Counted from the stretch's first letter, positions 15,464 through 24,228 are shown. The stretch: 32,845 nt of DNA from Betaproteobacteria bacterium HGW-Betaproteobacteria-16 (GCA_002840835.1 PHCQ01000058.1:1-32845), one strand, 5' to 3'. Translations and numbers: made by a program. Notes: generated by a model from the letters alone, not told the origin.

Positions 15464-16774
15464 TCAGTTGGCTTTCTGGAAGCGCTCGAGCTGCTCGTTG
15501 CCGCGGCTGACGATGGCGTCCAGCGCCTCTTTGGCCGACTTCTTGCCTGCCCAGACCTGCTCCAACTCTTCGTCCTCGATGGCGCGCACCTGGATGAAGT
15601 TGCCCAGACGGATGCCACGCGACTTGTCGGTGGTCTTGCGGATCATCTGGTTGACCGCCACATCGGTGCCCGGGTTTTCTTTGTAGAAGCCCGATTTCTC
15701 GGACAGCTCGAACGACGCGAGCGTGATCGGCAGGTAGCCCGTGCGCTGGTGGCTCTTGGCCTGGATCTCGGCGTTGGTCAGGTAGTTGAAGAAAGCGGCC
15801 ACGCCCTTGTATTCAGCGGGCTTTTTGCCACCCATGACCCAGAGCGACGCGCCACCGATCACGGTGTTCTGCGGTGCGCCGGCCACGTCCGGATAGTAGG
15901 GCAGGGTCGAAATGCCGAACTCGAACTTGGCGTTCTTCTTGATGCTTGCGTACGTCGAAGAAGAGGCCGTGGCCATGGCGCATTCGCCGGAATAGAAGGA
16001 TGCGTCGGCCTTGTTGCCGCGGCCGCGGTAGACGAAGAGGCCTTGTTTGGCCATGTTGGAGAGGTTCTCGATGTGGCGCACGTGCAGCGGGCTGTTCACG
16101 GTCAGGCGCGAACTGGTGCCGCCAAAGCCGTTGCCCTTGCTGGCAAACTCGGTGTTGTGCCAGGTGGAGAAGCTCTCCAGCTGGGTCCAGCCCTGCCAGC
16201 TGGTGGTGAAGGGACAGCTCACGCCGGAGGCCTTGAGTTTGGCCGCTGCGAGCACCACCTCAGGCCAGGTCTTGGGTGGCTGGTTGGGGTCGAGACCAGC
16301 CTTCTTGAACAGGTCCTTGTTGTAGTTGAAGACAGTGGTCGAACTGTTGAACGGGAAGCTCAGCATCTGGCCGTTGGGCGCTGTGTAGTAGCCCACCACG
16401 GCAGGGATGTAGGCCTTGGGATCGAACTTGTAACCAGCGTCGGCGAGCACCTTGCCCACCGGCACCACGGCACCCTTGGCGGCCATCATCGTGGCGGTAC
16501 CCACCTCAAAAACCTGCAGGATGTGCGGCGCGTTGCCGGCGCGGAAGGCGGCCACGGCGGCTGGCATGGTTTCGTCGTAGGTGCCTTTGTAGGTCGGCAC
16601 GATCTTGTATTCGGTCTGGCTGCTGTTGAAACCGTTGGCCAGGTCGAGCACCCAGTCATTCAGGCCTCCTGTCATGGAATGCCACCACTGAATTTCAGTC
16701 TGGGCATGGACGGGGGTGCTGATCAGGGCGGCGAGCGCCAGCGCGCCCGTCAAGGGCATGAATCTCTTGTGCAT
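15464..16774 (-). CDS. ugpB: sn-Glycerol-3-phosphate periplasmic binding protein
   Basis: 436 residues, an extracellular solute-binding protein (family 1). A Sec signal peptide is clear: MHKRFM, a hydrophobic core PLTGALALAALIS, and a TPVHAQ cleavage site near residue 24. The mature protein starts TEIQWWHSMTGGLNDW, as in UgpB. Conserved blocks include GTYDETMPAAVAAFRAGNAPHI and SFPFNSSTTVFNYNKDLFKKAG. The ATG at 16774 has AGGAGCAACC upstream. It binds glycerol-3-phosphate or its diesters and hands them to UgpAE. It is first in the ugpBAECQ cluster and divergent from the large FAD/Fe-S gene. Confidence 0.94.
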   Translation of the reverse strand: MHKRFMPLTGALALAALISTPVHAQTEIQWWHSMTGGLNDWVLDLANGFNSSQTEYKIVPTYKGTYDETMPAAVAAFRAGNAPHILQVFEVGTATMMAAKGAVVPVGKVLADAGYKFDPKAYIPAVVGYYTAPNGQMLSFPFNSSTTVFNYNKDLFKKAGLDPNQPPKTWPEVVLAAAKLKASGVSCPFTTSWQGWTQLESFSTWHNTEFASKGNGFGGTSSRLTVNSPLHVRHIENLSNMAKQGLFVYRGRGNKADASFYSGECAMATASSSTYASIKKNAKFEFGISTLPYYPDVAGAPQNTVIGGASLWVMGGKKPAEYKGVAAFFNYLTNAEIQAKSHQRTGYLPITLASFELSEKSGFYKENPGTDVAVNQMIRKTTDKSRGIRLGNFIQVRAIEDEELEQVWAGKKSAKEALDAIVSRGNEQLERFQKAN

Positions 16775-16928
16775 GGTTGCTCCTGTTGATTGGTTGAGAA
16801 GGCCGAAGCCTATCGGTCTTATGTGACAAATTGATTGCATACAGTTTTCGTGGACATGACAACAGGGGTTTCCATAAGGGGGGTGGGTGTAAGTTGCGCT
16901 GCGGTACCATCTTGGGCTCCCCACAGTC
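16775..16928. promoter_or_regulatory. Divergent ugpB / DUF3683-oxidoreductase control region
   Basis: 154 bases that must hold both promoters. Seen from ugpB, TTGTCAT (16856-16862), CTGTATG (16838-16844) and TTGTCAC (16823-16829) resemble the CTGTCAT half-site of PhoB boxes. Their spacing (18 and 15 bases between starts) is not the regular 11-base period, so Pho control is only possible. TTGTCA with a 17-base spacer to TGCAAT is a weak sigma-70 candidate for ugpB. On the plus strand TACCAT (16906-16911) is a -10-like hexamer without a good -35. Confidence 0.4.
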
Positions 16929-19900
16929 ATGCTGGCGACTGCCACACAGATGAACGCTCCGACACCGCTCTCGCTTCTCGCCACGCCGACCGACGACGCG
17001 CCGCGTTTGCGCGAAATTCCCTACAACTACACCTCCTTCTCGGATCGTGAAATTGTGTTGAGGCTGCTGGGTGAGCGCGCCTGGGCCTTGCTGGACGGAT
17101 TGCGCGGCGAGCGGCGCACCGGCCGTTCGGCCCGCATGCTGTACGAAGTGCTGGGCGACGTCTGGGTGGTGCAGCGCAACCCCTATCTTCAGGACGACCT
17201 GCTCGACACCCCCAAGCGTCGCAAGCAGCTGGTGGATGCCTTGCACCACCGCTTGGGCGAGGTGCAGAAGCGGCGCACGCCTCAGGACGACGCCGACCGG
17301 GACGCCCTGGTGGCCGAGTTGCTTGAAGCGGCCAGGGCCGCCGTCGACCGCTTCGCGGGCTCGTTTGAAGAAATGGCGGCACTGCGCCAGCGTGCCACCA
17401 AGGCGCTGCGCAAGCTGACCGCCCGCGACAACATCAAGTTCGACGGGCTTTCACGAGTCTCGCATGTGACCGACGCCACCGACTGGCGGGTGGAATACCC
17501 GTTCGTGGTGCTCACGCCAGACACCGAAGCTGAAATGGCGGCGCTGGTCAAAGGCTGCGTGGAACTGGGGCTGACCATCATTCCGCGGGGGGGCGGTACC
17601 GGCTACACCGGCGGCGCCATTCCGCTGACCTGGAAGAGCGCGGTGATCAACACCGAAAAGCTCGAAACCATGACCGAGGTCGAATGGGTGGCCGTGCCGG
17701 GCCATGACAAGCCCTTGCCCACGGTGTGGACCGAAGCGGGTGTGGTGACCCAGCGAGTGGCTGACGCCGCCGAGCGTGCAGGTCACGTGTTTGCGGTCGA
17801 TCCCACCTCGGCCGAAGCCTCGTGCGTGGGCGGCAACATCGCCATGAACGCCGGCGGCAAGAAGGCGGTGCTCTGGGGCACGGCCCTTGACAACCTCGTG
17901 AGCTGGCGCATGGTCACGCCGCAGGCCGAATGGCTGGAAGTGACCCGACTCGACCACAACCTGGGCAAGATCCACGATGCCGACGTGGCCACCTTTGAGC
18001 TGCAGTATTTCCAGGCCGATTGCAAGACCCTGTTGCGCACCGAGCGGCTGGCCATTCCCGGCAAGACCTTCCGCAAGGAAGGTCTGGGCAAGGACGTCAC
18101 CGACAAGTTCCTCAGTGGCCTGCCGGGCATCCAGAAAGAAGGCTGCGACGGCCTCATCACCAGCGCGCGCTGGGTGGTGCACCGCATGCCGGATCACGTG
18201 CGCACCGTGTGTCTGGAGTTCTTCGGCAATCCCAAGGACTGCGTGCCTTCGATCGTCGACATCAAGGACTTCATGTTCGGTGAAATGAAGCGCCCGGGCG
18301 GCGCCATCCTGGCCGGTCTGGAGCATCTGGATGATCGCTACCTCAAGGCCGTGGGTTATGCGACCAAGAGCAAGCGCGGCACCTTGCCCAAAATGGTGCT
18401 GGTGGGCGACATCGTGGGCGACGACGCCGACGCGGTCGCGCGAGCCACCAGCGAGGTGATCCGGCTGGCCAACTCGCGCAGTGGCGAAGGCTTTGTCGCC
18501 ATCAGCCCCGAAGCGCGCAAGAAATTCTGGCTGGACCGCAAGCGCACGGCAGCCATCAGCAAACACACCAACGCCTTCAAGATCAACGAAGACGTGGTGA
18601 TTCCGCTGCCTCGCATGGGCGAGTACACCGAGGGCATCGAACGCATCAACATCGAGCTGTCGCTGCGCAACAAGCTCAGGCTCTGCGAATCGCTGGAAGC
18701 GTTCTTCACCCGTGGACATCTTCCATTGGGCAAGAGCGACGATGCCAACGACATTCCCAGCGCCGAACTGCTGGAAGACCGCGTGCAGCAGGCGCTCGCT
18801 CTGGTGCGCGAGGTGCGCGCGCTGTGGGCTGGCTGGCTGCGCGACGTGGACACGCTGTTTCCGCAGTTGCAGGACCATCGCCTGCGTGCGAGCTGGAAGA
18901 CCCAGATTCGTGCGCCCCTGCAAGGCATTTTCACCGGTGCGGCCTTTGGCCCCATCCTGGCTGAATGCAATGCGATTCACCAGCGCGTGCTCAAGGGTCG
19001 GGTGTGGGTGGCACTGCACATGCATGCTGGCGATGGCAACGTGCACACCAACATCCCGGTCAATAGCGACGACTACGAAATGCTGCAAACCGCCCACGAA
19101 GCCGTGGGCCGCATCATGGTGCTGGCGCGAAGTCTGGACGGCGTGATCTCAGGTGAACACGGCATCGGTATCACCAAACTGGAGTTCCTGACCGACGACG
19201 AGTTGCGACCTTTCGCCGAATACAAGGCCAGGGTGGACCCTGAGGGCCGGTTCAACAAGGGCAAACTGTTGCGCGAGTTTGCCGGCACGCCTGCACTGGC
19301 TCACGATGCGAGCTTGCGCAGCGCCGACCTCAGCAACGCCTACACCCCCAGCTTCGGCCTGATGGGGCACGAGTCGCTGATCATGCAGCGCAGCGAGATC
19401 GGCGCCATCGCCGACAGCGTCAAGGACTGCCTGCGCTGCGGCAAATGCAAACCGGTGTGTGCCACCCACGTGCCGCGCGCCAACCTGCTGTACAGTCCGC
19501 GCAACAAGATCCTCGCTACCTCCTTGCTGGTGGAGGCCTTCCTCTACGAAGAACAGACGCGCCGCGGCATCAGCATCAAGCACTGGGAAGAGTTCGAAGA
19601 CGTGGCCGACCATTGCACGGTTTGCCACAAATGCCTGAGTCCTTGCCCGGTCAATATCGACTTCGGCGATGTGACCATGAACATGCGCAACCTGTTGCGC
19701 AAGATGGGCAAGAAGAGCTTCAGGCCCGGCAATGCAGCTGCCATGTTCTTCCTGAATGCATCGAATCCCGAAACCATCAAGTTGATGCGCACGGCCATGG
19801 TGGGAGTGGGCTTCAAGGCCCAGCGCCTGGCCAACGACCTGCTCAAACGGGGGGCACGCAAGCAGACCAGCGCGCCGCCGGCGACGCTGGGAGCCGCACC

Positions 19901-20855
19901 CATCAAGGAACAGGTGATCCACTTCATCAACAAGAAGATGCCCGGGGGACTGCCCAAGAAGACGGCCCGTGCGCTGCTGGACATCGAGGACAAGGACTAC
20001 GTTCCCATCATCCGCAATCCGCAGAACACCACGGCCGAGACCGAGGCGGTCTTCTACTTTCCAGGCTGTGGCTCAGAGCGCCTGTTCAGCCAGGTGGGCC
20101 TGGCCACGCAGGCCATGCTGTGGCACGCGGGTGTTCAGACCGTGTTGCCACCGGGTTACCTTTGCTGCGGCTACCCGCAGCGCGGCAGCGGCCAGTTTGA
20201 CAAGGCCGAGAAGATGATCACGGACAACCGGGTGCTGTTCCACCGCGTGGCCAACACGTTGAACTACCTGGACATCAAGACCGTGGTGGTGAGCTGCGGC
20301 ACTTGCTATGACCAGTTGCAGGGCTACGAGTTTGACCAGATCTTCCCGGGCTGCCGCATCATCGACATCCACGAGTACCTGCTGGAAAAAGGCATCACGC
20401 TGCCAGCCGCGAACGGGGAAGGTGGTGGCGGCTACCTCTACCACGACCCCTGCCACACGCCCATGAAACTGCAGGACCCGATGAAAACGGTCAGGGCACT
20501 GGTGGGCGACAACGTGGTGGAGAGCAAGCGCTGCTGCGGCGAGAGCGGCACACTGGGCGTGACCCGGCCCGATATCTCGACCCAGATCCGCTTCCGCAAG
20601 GAAGAAGAGATCAAAAAAGGCGAAGCGACCCTGCGCGCTGCCGGCACCGTGAGCGAGACCGGCAACATCAAGATGCTGACCTCGTGCCCAAGCTGCCTTC
20701 AGGGGCTCACCCGCTACGGCGACGATCTGAAGAATGGCTTGCTCGAAGCAGACTACATCGTGGTCGAGATGGCCAACCAGATCCTGGGCAAAGACTGGCT
20801 GCCGGAATACGTGGCCCATGCCAATCAAGGCGGTATCGAGCGGGTGCTGGTGTGA
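16929..20855 (+). CDS. Giant FAD/Fe-S oxidoreductase (DUF3683, FAD-oxidase, ferredoxin and CCG domains)
   Basis: 1308 residues. Residues 1 to about 175 match the DUF3683-type N-terminus (REIPYNYTSFSDREIV). A FAD_binding_4 domain follows with IIPRGGGTGYTGGAIPL (near 217) and SCVGGNIAMNAGGKKA. A FAD-oxidase C-terminal region has HMHAGDGNVHTN (near 698) and ISGEHGIGITK. Two [4Fe-4S] motifs come next: C834-L-R-C-G-K-C-K-P-V-C844 and C896-T-V-C-H-K-C-L-S-P-C906. Two CCG modules of the HdrB/GlcF type close the protein, with CCG at 1079-1081 and 1202-1204. The layout is like glycolate or D-lactate dehydrogenase subunits (GlcD plus GlcF) fused in one chain, so a 2-hydroxyacid substrate is likely but not shown. 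No signal peptide is seen. An in-frame ATG at 16950 (MNAPTPLS) may be the true start. Confidence 0.9.
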   Translation: MLATATQMNAPTPLSLLATPTDDAPRLREIPYNYTSFSDREIVLRLLGERAWALLDGLRGERRTGRSARMLYEVLGDVWVVQRNPYLQDDLLDTPKRRKQLVDALHHRLGEVQKRRTPQDDADRDALVAELLEAARAAVDRFAGSFEEMAALRQRATKALRKLTARDNIKFDGLSRVSHVTDATDWRVEYPFVVLTPDTEAEMAALVKGCVELGLTIIPRGGGTGYTGGAIPLTWKSAVINTEKLETMTEVEWVAVPGHDKPLPTVWTEAGVVTQRVADAAERAGHVFAVDPTSAEASCVGGNIAMNAGGKKAVLWGTALDNLVSWRMVTPQAEWLEVTRLDHNLGKIHDADVATFELQYFQADCKTLLRTERLAIPGKTFRKEGLGKDVTDKFLSGLPGIQKEGCDGLITSARWVVHRMPDHVRTVCLEFFGNPKDCVPSIVDIKDFMFGEMKRPGGAILAGLEHLDDRYLKAVGYATKSKRGTLPKMVLVGDIVGDDADAVARATSEVIRLANSRSGEGFVAISPEARKKFWLDRKRTAAISKHTNAFKINEDVVIPLPRMGEYTEGIERINIELSLRNKLRLCESLEAFFTRGHLPLGKSDDANDIPSAELLEDRVQQALALVREVRALWAGWLRDVDTLFPQLQDHRLRASWKTQIRAPLQGIFTGAAFGPILAECNAIHQRVLKGRVWVALHMHAGDGNVHTNIPVNSDDYEMLQTAHEAVGRIMVLARSLDGVISGEHGIGITKLEFLTDDELRPFAEYKARVDPEGRFNKGKLLREFAGTPALAHDASLRSADLSNAYTPSFGLMGHESLIMQRSEIGAIADSVKDCLRCGKCKPVCATHVPRANLLYSPRNKILATSLLVEAFLYEEQTRRGISIKHWEEFEDVADHCTVCHKCLSPCPVNIDFGDVTMNMRNLLRKMGKKSFRPGNAAAMFFLNASNPETIKLMRTAMVGVGFKAQRLANDLLKRGARKQTSAPPATLGAAPIKEQVIHFINKKMPGGLPKKTARALLDIEDKDYVPIIRNPQNTTAETEAVFYFPGCGSERLFSQVGLATQAMLWHAGVQTVLPPGYLCCGYPQRGSGQFDKAEKMITDNRVLFHRVANTLNYLDIKTVVVSCGTCYDQLQGYEFDQIFPGCRIIDIHEYLLEKGITLPAANGEGGGGYLYHDPCHTPMKLQDPMKTVRALVGDNVVESKRCCGESGTLGVTRPDISTQIRFRKEEEIKKGEATLRAAGTVSETGNIKMLTSCPSCLQGLTRYGDDLKNGLLEADYIVVEMANQILGKDWLPEYVAHANQGGIERVLV

Positions 20856-20861
20856 ATAGGA

Positions 20862-20931
20862 GCACCCCCGCGCCGCTTCGCATCACCCCGTCAAGGGGGC
20901 GATACCAGTGGCCCGGCGAAGCCGGTTCCAC
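20862..20931. repeat. REP-like palindromic intergenic element, copy B
   Basis: This is the reverse-complement counterpart of the element at 8835-8907. GCGCCGCTTCGC (20870-20881), a CCCC GTCAA GGGGG hairpin (about 20886-20899) and the 24-bp core (20908-20931) are in the same relative order. The core is identical in both copies. The second hairpin differs in sequence but keeps its stem, which suggests selection for structure. It starts just after the stop codon of the oxidoreductase gene. Confidence 0.8.
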
Positions 20932-21015
20932 GGTACCTCTGGAGGAAGGCATTTCGCGCCGGAGACGTGCTACTCATCCCTGCAATGTTTCGCACCATTC
21001 CTTTCTGGGGCACGT

Positions 21016-21053
21016 CAGTCGTCCGGCAAAGCCGGCCCGACGGTGTTTCTGGA
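21016..21053. repeat. Degenerate third copy of the REP-like core
   Basis: CAGTCGTCCGGCAAAGCCGG followed by CCCGACGGTGTTTCTGGA lines up with CAGTGGCCCGGCGAAGCCGG and TTCCACGGTACCTCTGGA of copy B, 109 bases to the left and in the same orientation. The CCGGC/GCCGG stem is intact with a changed loop. The other hairpin is absent. Confidence 0.6.
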
Positions 21054-21118
21054 CAAAGACTCCCCATACGTCACAGGTATTCTGATGACGTTCGATACTG
21101 AAATTTGTGGAGGCCAAC

Positions 21119-21532
21119 ATGGCTGGACTCGATAAAGATACCCCGACACCGCAGGACATCACCTTGCACGGCGCTTCTCGCGTGCTGGAGGTGAGCTTTT
21201 CTGACGGGCAGACCTTCCGCATTCCGTTTGAACTGATGCGGGTGTACTCGCCTTCTGCTGAGGTGCAGGGGCATGGCCCGGGGCAGGAAGTGCTGCAGAC
21301 CGGCAAGCGTCAGGTGGGCATTCTGGGCTTGGAGCCGGTGGGCAACTATGCGGTGCAGCCCACGTTCAGCGACGGGCACGATTCCGGCATCTTTTCCTGG
21401 GACTACCTGTACTTTCTCGGCTCGAAGCAGGACGAGTTGTGGACGGATTACAACGCGAGGCTGCAGGCCGCAGGGGTGGACCGCGATTCGCCGATGCCGG
21501 AGAAGGCGGGGCAGGGCTGCAGTAGTCATTAG
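21119..21532 (+). CDS. DUF971 domain protein (GBBH-like N-terminal fold)
   Basis: 137 residues, MAGLDKDTPTPQDITLHGAS onward. The family pattern is present: ASRVLEVSFSDGQTFRIPFELMRVYSPSAEVQGHG, then GILGLEPVGNYAVQPTFSDGHDSGIFSWDYLYFLG. This is the DUF971 or gamma-butyrobetaine-hydroxylase N-terminal-like domain. In eukaryotic proteins it holds a zinc site, while stand-alone bacterial copies have no settled function. GGAGG lies 7 bases before the ATG at 21119, which decides the start over the GTG at 21107. It sits 81 bases before ubiE, a frequent neighbour in betaproteobacteria, so a role linked to quinones or Fe-S clusters is conceivable. Confidence 0.88.
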   Translation: MAGLDKDTPTPQDITLHGASRVLEVSFSDGQTFRIPFELMRVYSPSAEVQGHGPGQEVLQTGKRQVGILGLEPVGNYAVQPTFSDGHDSGIFSWDYLYFLGSKQDELWTDYNARLQAAGVDRDSPMPEKAGQGCSSH

Positions 21533-21613
21533 TGCCACGAATCGCGCCGAAATCTCCCCATTCACCCCCGGAAATGCCGTGTGAACAGGGCCTAAACCAT
21601 TAATATTCCCCTC

Positions 21614-22345
21614 ATGGCTAGCACTCACTTCGGTTTCAAGACGGTTGACGAGCGAGAGAAGGCGCAACGCGTTCGCAGCGTGTTCGATTCGGTCGCGCCC
21701 AAATACGACGTGATGAACGACCTCATGTCCGGTGGCCTGCATCGCTTGTGGAAGCGCTACACGCTGACGGTGGCCAATCCGCAACCCGGCGATCAGGTGC
21801 TCGACATCGCGGGCGGCACGGGTGATCTGTCCCTGGCTTTCTCGAAGAAGGTCGGGCCCACCGGGCGAGTGGTGCACACCGACATCAACGAAAGCATGCT
21901 GCGCGAAGGGCGCAACCGGCTGCTCGATCTGGGCGTGGTGTTGCCCACGCTGGTCTGCGATGCCGAGCAGTTGCCGTTTGCCAGCGAGTCCTTTGATTTC
22001 GTGTCCGTGGCGTTCGGCCTGCGCAACATGACCCGAAAGGAACTTGCACTGGCCGAGATGTGTCGGATCCTCAGGCCGGGCGGCAAGCTGCTGGTGCTGG
22101 AGTTTTCAAAAGTGGCTCAGCCACTGGAGAAGGCTTACGACTGGTACTCCTTCAACATCTTGCCCAAGCTGGGCAAGTGGGTGGCGAAAGATGAAGAAAG
22201 TTACCGGTACCTGGCCGAGTCCATTCGCATGCATCCGGACCAGGAGGCCCTTCGGCAGATGATCAAGCAGGCAGGCTTTGGCCATGTGGATGTGCATAAC
22301 CTGACTGCCGGTGTGGTGGCATTGCATGTGGGAATCAAGTGTTGA
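21614..22345 (+). CDS. ubiE: Ubiquinone/menaquinone C-methyltransferase
   Basis: 243 residues, full length. UbiE methylates the quinone ring carbon in ubiquinone synthesis (and demethylmenaquinone where present) with S-adenosylmethionine. HFGFKTVDEREKAQRVRSVF and YDVMNDLMSGGLHRLWKR are family signatures. The SAM motif VLDIAGGTGDL is at 62-72. The FVSVAFGLRNMTRKELALAEM block and RILRPGGKLLVLEFSK follow. It heads a run with ubiJ-like and ubiB genes. The start codon has no strong binding site, but the N-terminus fits the family. Confidence 0.96.
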   Translation: MASTHFGFKTVDEREKAQRVRSVFDSVAPKYDVMNDLMSGGLHRLWKRYTLTVANPQPGDQVLDIAGGTGDLSLAFSKKVGPTGRVVHTDINESMLREGRNRLLDLGVVLPTLVCDAEQLPFASESFDFVSVAFGLRNMTRKELALAEMCRILRPGGKLLVLEFSKVAQPLEKAYDWYSFNILPKLGKWVAKDEESYRYLAESIRMHPDQEALRQMIKQAGFGHVDVHNLTAGVVALHVGIKC

Positions 22346-22397
22346 CCGACCTTGCCGAAAACAAGGTGTGGATTGAAGAATTTCATCAAGGGGACAA

Positions 22398-23399
22398 ATG
22401 GCAATGAACAAGTTGTGGTCGCTGGTATTGGTGTGCGCGATGGTGGTCGGCACGCAGGATGCGCTTGCGAAGCGCCTGGGTGGCGGTTTCTCATTCGGCA
22501 AGCAATCCGGTAACGTGACGCAGCGCAATACGGCACCGCCCGCGCAGCAGGCAGCTCCTCAGCAGGCTCCCGCGCAAAATGCCGCCACTCGCCCGGCTTC
22601 GGCCGCACCGGCGGCGGCTGCTCCCAAGCGGCCCTGGGGCGCCATGCTCGGTGGACTGGCTGCCGGCCTGGGGCTGGCCTGGCTGGCTTCAGCGCTTGGT
22701 CTGGGTGAAGCCTTTGCCCAGTTCCTGCTGTTTGCCTTGATTGCCGTGGTCGTGATGGCTGTCGTGGGCATGGTCATGCGCAGCCGCCAGCCGGCTGCCC
22801 GCAGCGCGGGCCTGGCCTACCAGGGCGCCTCGCCAGCACAGGCTGGTGGTGCAGGCAGTGCCATCACCCCGCGCGGGTACAGCCCTCAGAACGTGGGCAA
22901 CGATGCCTCGGCCCGACCATGGGAGCGTGGCGGCGCAGCTTCTGACAGTGCTCCCGGGGCTCTGGGTGGCTCCATGATCGGATCGGCACTGGCGGGTTCA
23001 CAGTCGTGGGGTGTGCCCCAGGACTTCGACCAGGAAGGCTTCCTGAACGCATCCAAGGGCAATTTCATCCGCTTGCAGGACGCCTGGGACCGCTCCGATA
23101 TGGTCAGTTTGCGTGCCATGATGACCGACGACATGCTGGAGCAGATCAAGCAACAGCTGGCCGATCGGGAACAAGCTGCCGGTGGCGCTGTGAACAAGAC
23201 CGAGGTGGTGGTGCTGGAGGCGCAGTTGCTTGGCATCGAAGAGCAGGCATCCGAATACATGGCCAGCGTGGAGTTTTCCGGACTGATCCGGGAAGACGAG
23301 TCGGCCGGGCCGAGTCCTTTCCGCGAAGTCTGGAACATCACACGTCCCAAGTCAGGTCCAGGTGGCTGGCTGGTGGCTGGCGTGCAGGCGTTGCAATAG
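22398..23399 (+). CDS. Tim44-like domain membrane protein
   Basis: 333 residues. A signal peptide or anchor (MNKLWSLVLVCAMVVGTQDALAK) is followed by GGGFSFGKQSG and a Q/A/P-rich spacer (about 38-72). A hydrophobic double segment lies at about 76-120 (GGLAAGLGLAWLASALGLGE, FLLFALIAVVVMAVVGMVM), then a Gly/Ala/Ser-rich linker. A C-terminal Tim44-like domain starts near residue 205 (DQEGFLNASKGNFIRLQDAW, then MTDDMLEQIKQQL). Bacterial members are membrane proteins of unclear function. AAGGGG precedes the ATG. It lies between ubiE and the ubiJ-like gene and is followed by a terminator, so it probably ends the DUF971-ubiE transcript. Confidence 0.88.
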   Translation: MAMNKLWSLVLVCAMVVGTQDALAKRLGGGFSFGKQSGNVTQRNTAPPAQQAAPQQAPAQNAATRPASAAPAAAAPKRPWGAMLGGLAAGLGLAWLASALGLGEAFAQFLLFALIAVVVMAVVGMVMRSRQPAARSAGLAYQGASPAQAGGAGSAITPRGYSPQNVGNDASARPWERGGAASDSAPGALGGSMIGSALAGSQSWGVPQDFDQEGFLNASKGNFIRLQDAWDRSDMVSLRAMMTDDMLEQIKQQLADREQAAGGAVNKTEVVVLEAQLLGIEEQASEYMASVEFSGLIREDESAGPSPFREVWNITRPKSGPGGWLVAGVQALQ

Positions 23400-23420
23400 C
23401 TCAGCACTGACGATCGATAC

Positions 23421-23456
23421 CAAAAGGGGCAAGCAGATTGCCCCTTTTGCTTTTTG
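23421..23456 (+). terminator. Rho-independent terminator after the Tim44-like gene
   Basis: CAAAAGGGGCAA (23421-23432), loop GCAGA and TTGCCCCTTTTG (23438-23449) form a perfect 12-bp stem followed by CTTTTTGG. It separates the Tim44-like gene from the ubiJ-like/ubiB pair. Confidence 0.88.
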
Positions 23457-23568
23457 GTCTGGCTGCTGGCGACGGTATCCTGAAGAGAGACATTACCAAG
23501 GGATCACTGACAGGGCCATCCCCATGGATTGTTTTGGACGGCGGGTTATCCGTCAAAATCGGTACGCC

Positions 23569-24228
23569 ATGAAAAATGAATCCCACCCCTCTTCAGCTGC
23601 TTCGGACGCCGCCGGCGCCAATCCCATGAACTTTCTCCAGTCTTTGCTGGGAGCCATTCGGCCACCCGAATGGGTGGTGGACGAGCTTCAGAACCGCGTG
23701 GTGCTGTTTCTCAACCATGTGCTGATGCAGGAAAAGGCCGCCCAGGACCGCTTGCGGCGTCAGAAAGGCAAACCCGTGCGCATTCAGTGGGGCGACTTTC
23801 ACCTCACGCTGGCCCCCACCGCTGCGGGCCTGCTGGAGCGTTGTTCGCCTGACGCGAAGCCTGAACTGAGCATGACACTGACCCAGACTTCACCCTTGTC
23901 TCTGGCGCAGAGTGTGTTGACAGGTCAGAAGCCTGGCGTGGACATTCAGGGCGATGTCCAGTTGGCGGCCGAGGTGGCCTGGCTGGTGGACAACGTGCGC
24001 TGGGATGTGGAAGAAGATCTTTCTCGCTTCGTGGGTGACGCGACGGCCCACACGCTCGGCCGGTTCGCTCGCTCTGCCGCGCAGGCATTGCAGTCATTTT
24101 TGGCCCGACTTCCCGAAGGATTTGCTGCGCGCCGTCCCTTCGCGCCGGCCCCACCAGCGGCTTCGGTCACCCCGTCTTCCCCTCCCGCCGGGCCTGAAGC
24201 CAAGGGCGAAGGCGGAACGGCAGCATGA
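23569..24228 (+). CDS. ubiJ: UbiJ-like SCP2-domain protein
   Basis: 219 residues. UbiJ carries an SCP2 lipid-binding domain and helps assemble the cytosolic Ubi complex on polyprenylated intermediates. Here the N-terminal part (about 17-150) has NFLQSLLGAIRPPEWVVDEL, then RIQWGDFHLTLAPTAAGLLE and GVDIQGDVQLAAEVAWLVDNVRWD in stretches typical of the family. RFAR/ALQSF helices follow, ending in an A/P/S-rich tail (from about 190). The chosen ATG at 23569 gives MKNESHPSS; a later ATG (MNFLQSLLG, codon 20) is also possible. It overlaps ubiB by ATGA, which supports the UbiJ assignment. Confidence 0.88.
   Translation: MKNESHPSSAASDAAGANPMNFLQSLLGAIRPPEWVVDELQNRVVLFLNHVLMQEKAAQDRLRRQKGKPVRIQWGDFHLTLAPTAAGLLERCSPDAKPELSMTLTQTSPLSLAQSVLTGQKPGVDIQGDVQLAAEVAWLVDNVRWDVEEDLSRFVGDATAHTLGRFARSAAQALQSFLARLPEGFAARRPFAPAPPAASVTPSSPPAGPEAKGEGGTAA

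Noticed and set aside
16775..16984. 70-residue extension upstream of the UgpB signal peptide
   Set aside because: It would bury the signal peptide inside the protein and overlap the divergent gene. ATG 16774 has a strong AGGAG.
17451..19097. 548-residue open frame antisense to the FAD/Fe-S gene
   Set aside because: No recognisable motifs and typical shadow composition. The sense strand carries FAD and cluster motifs.
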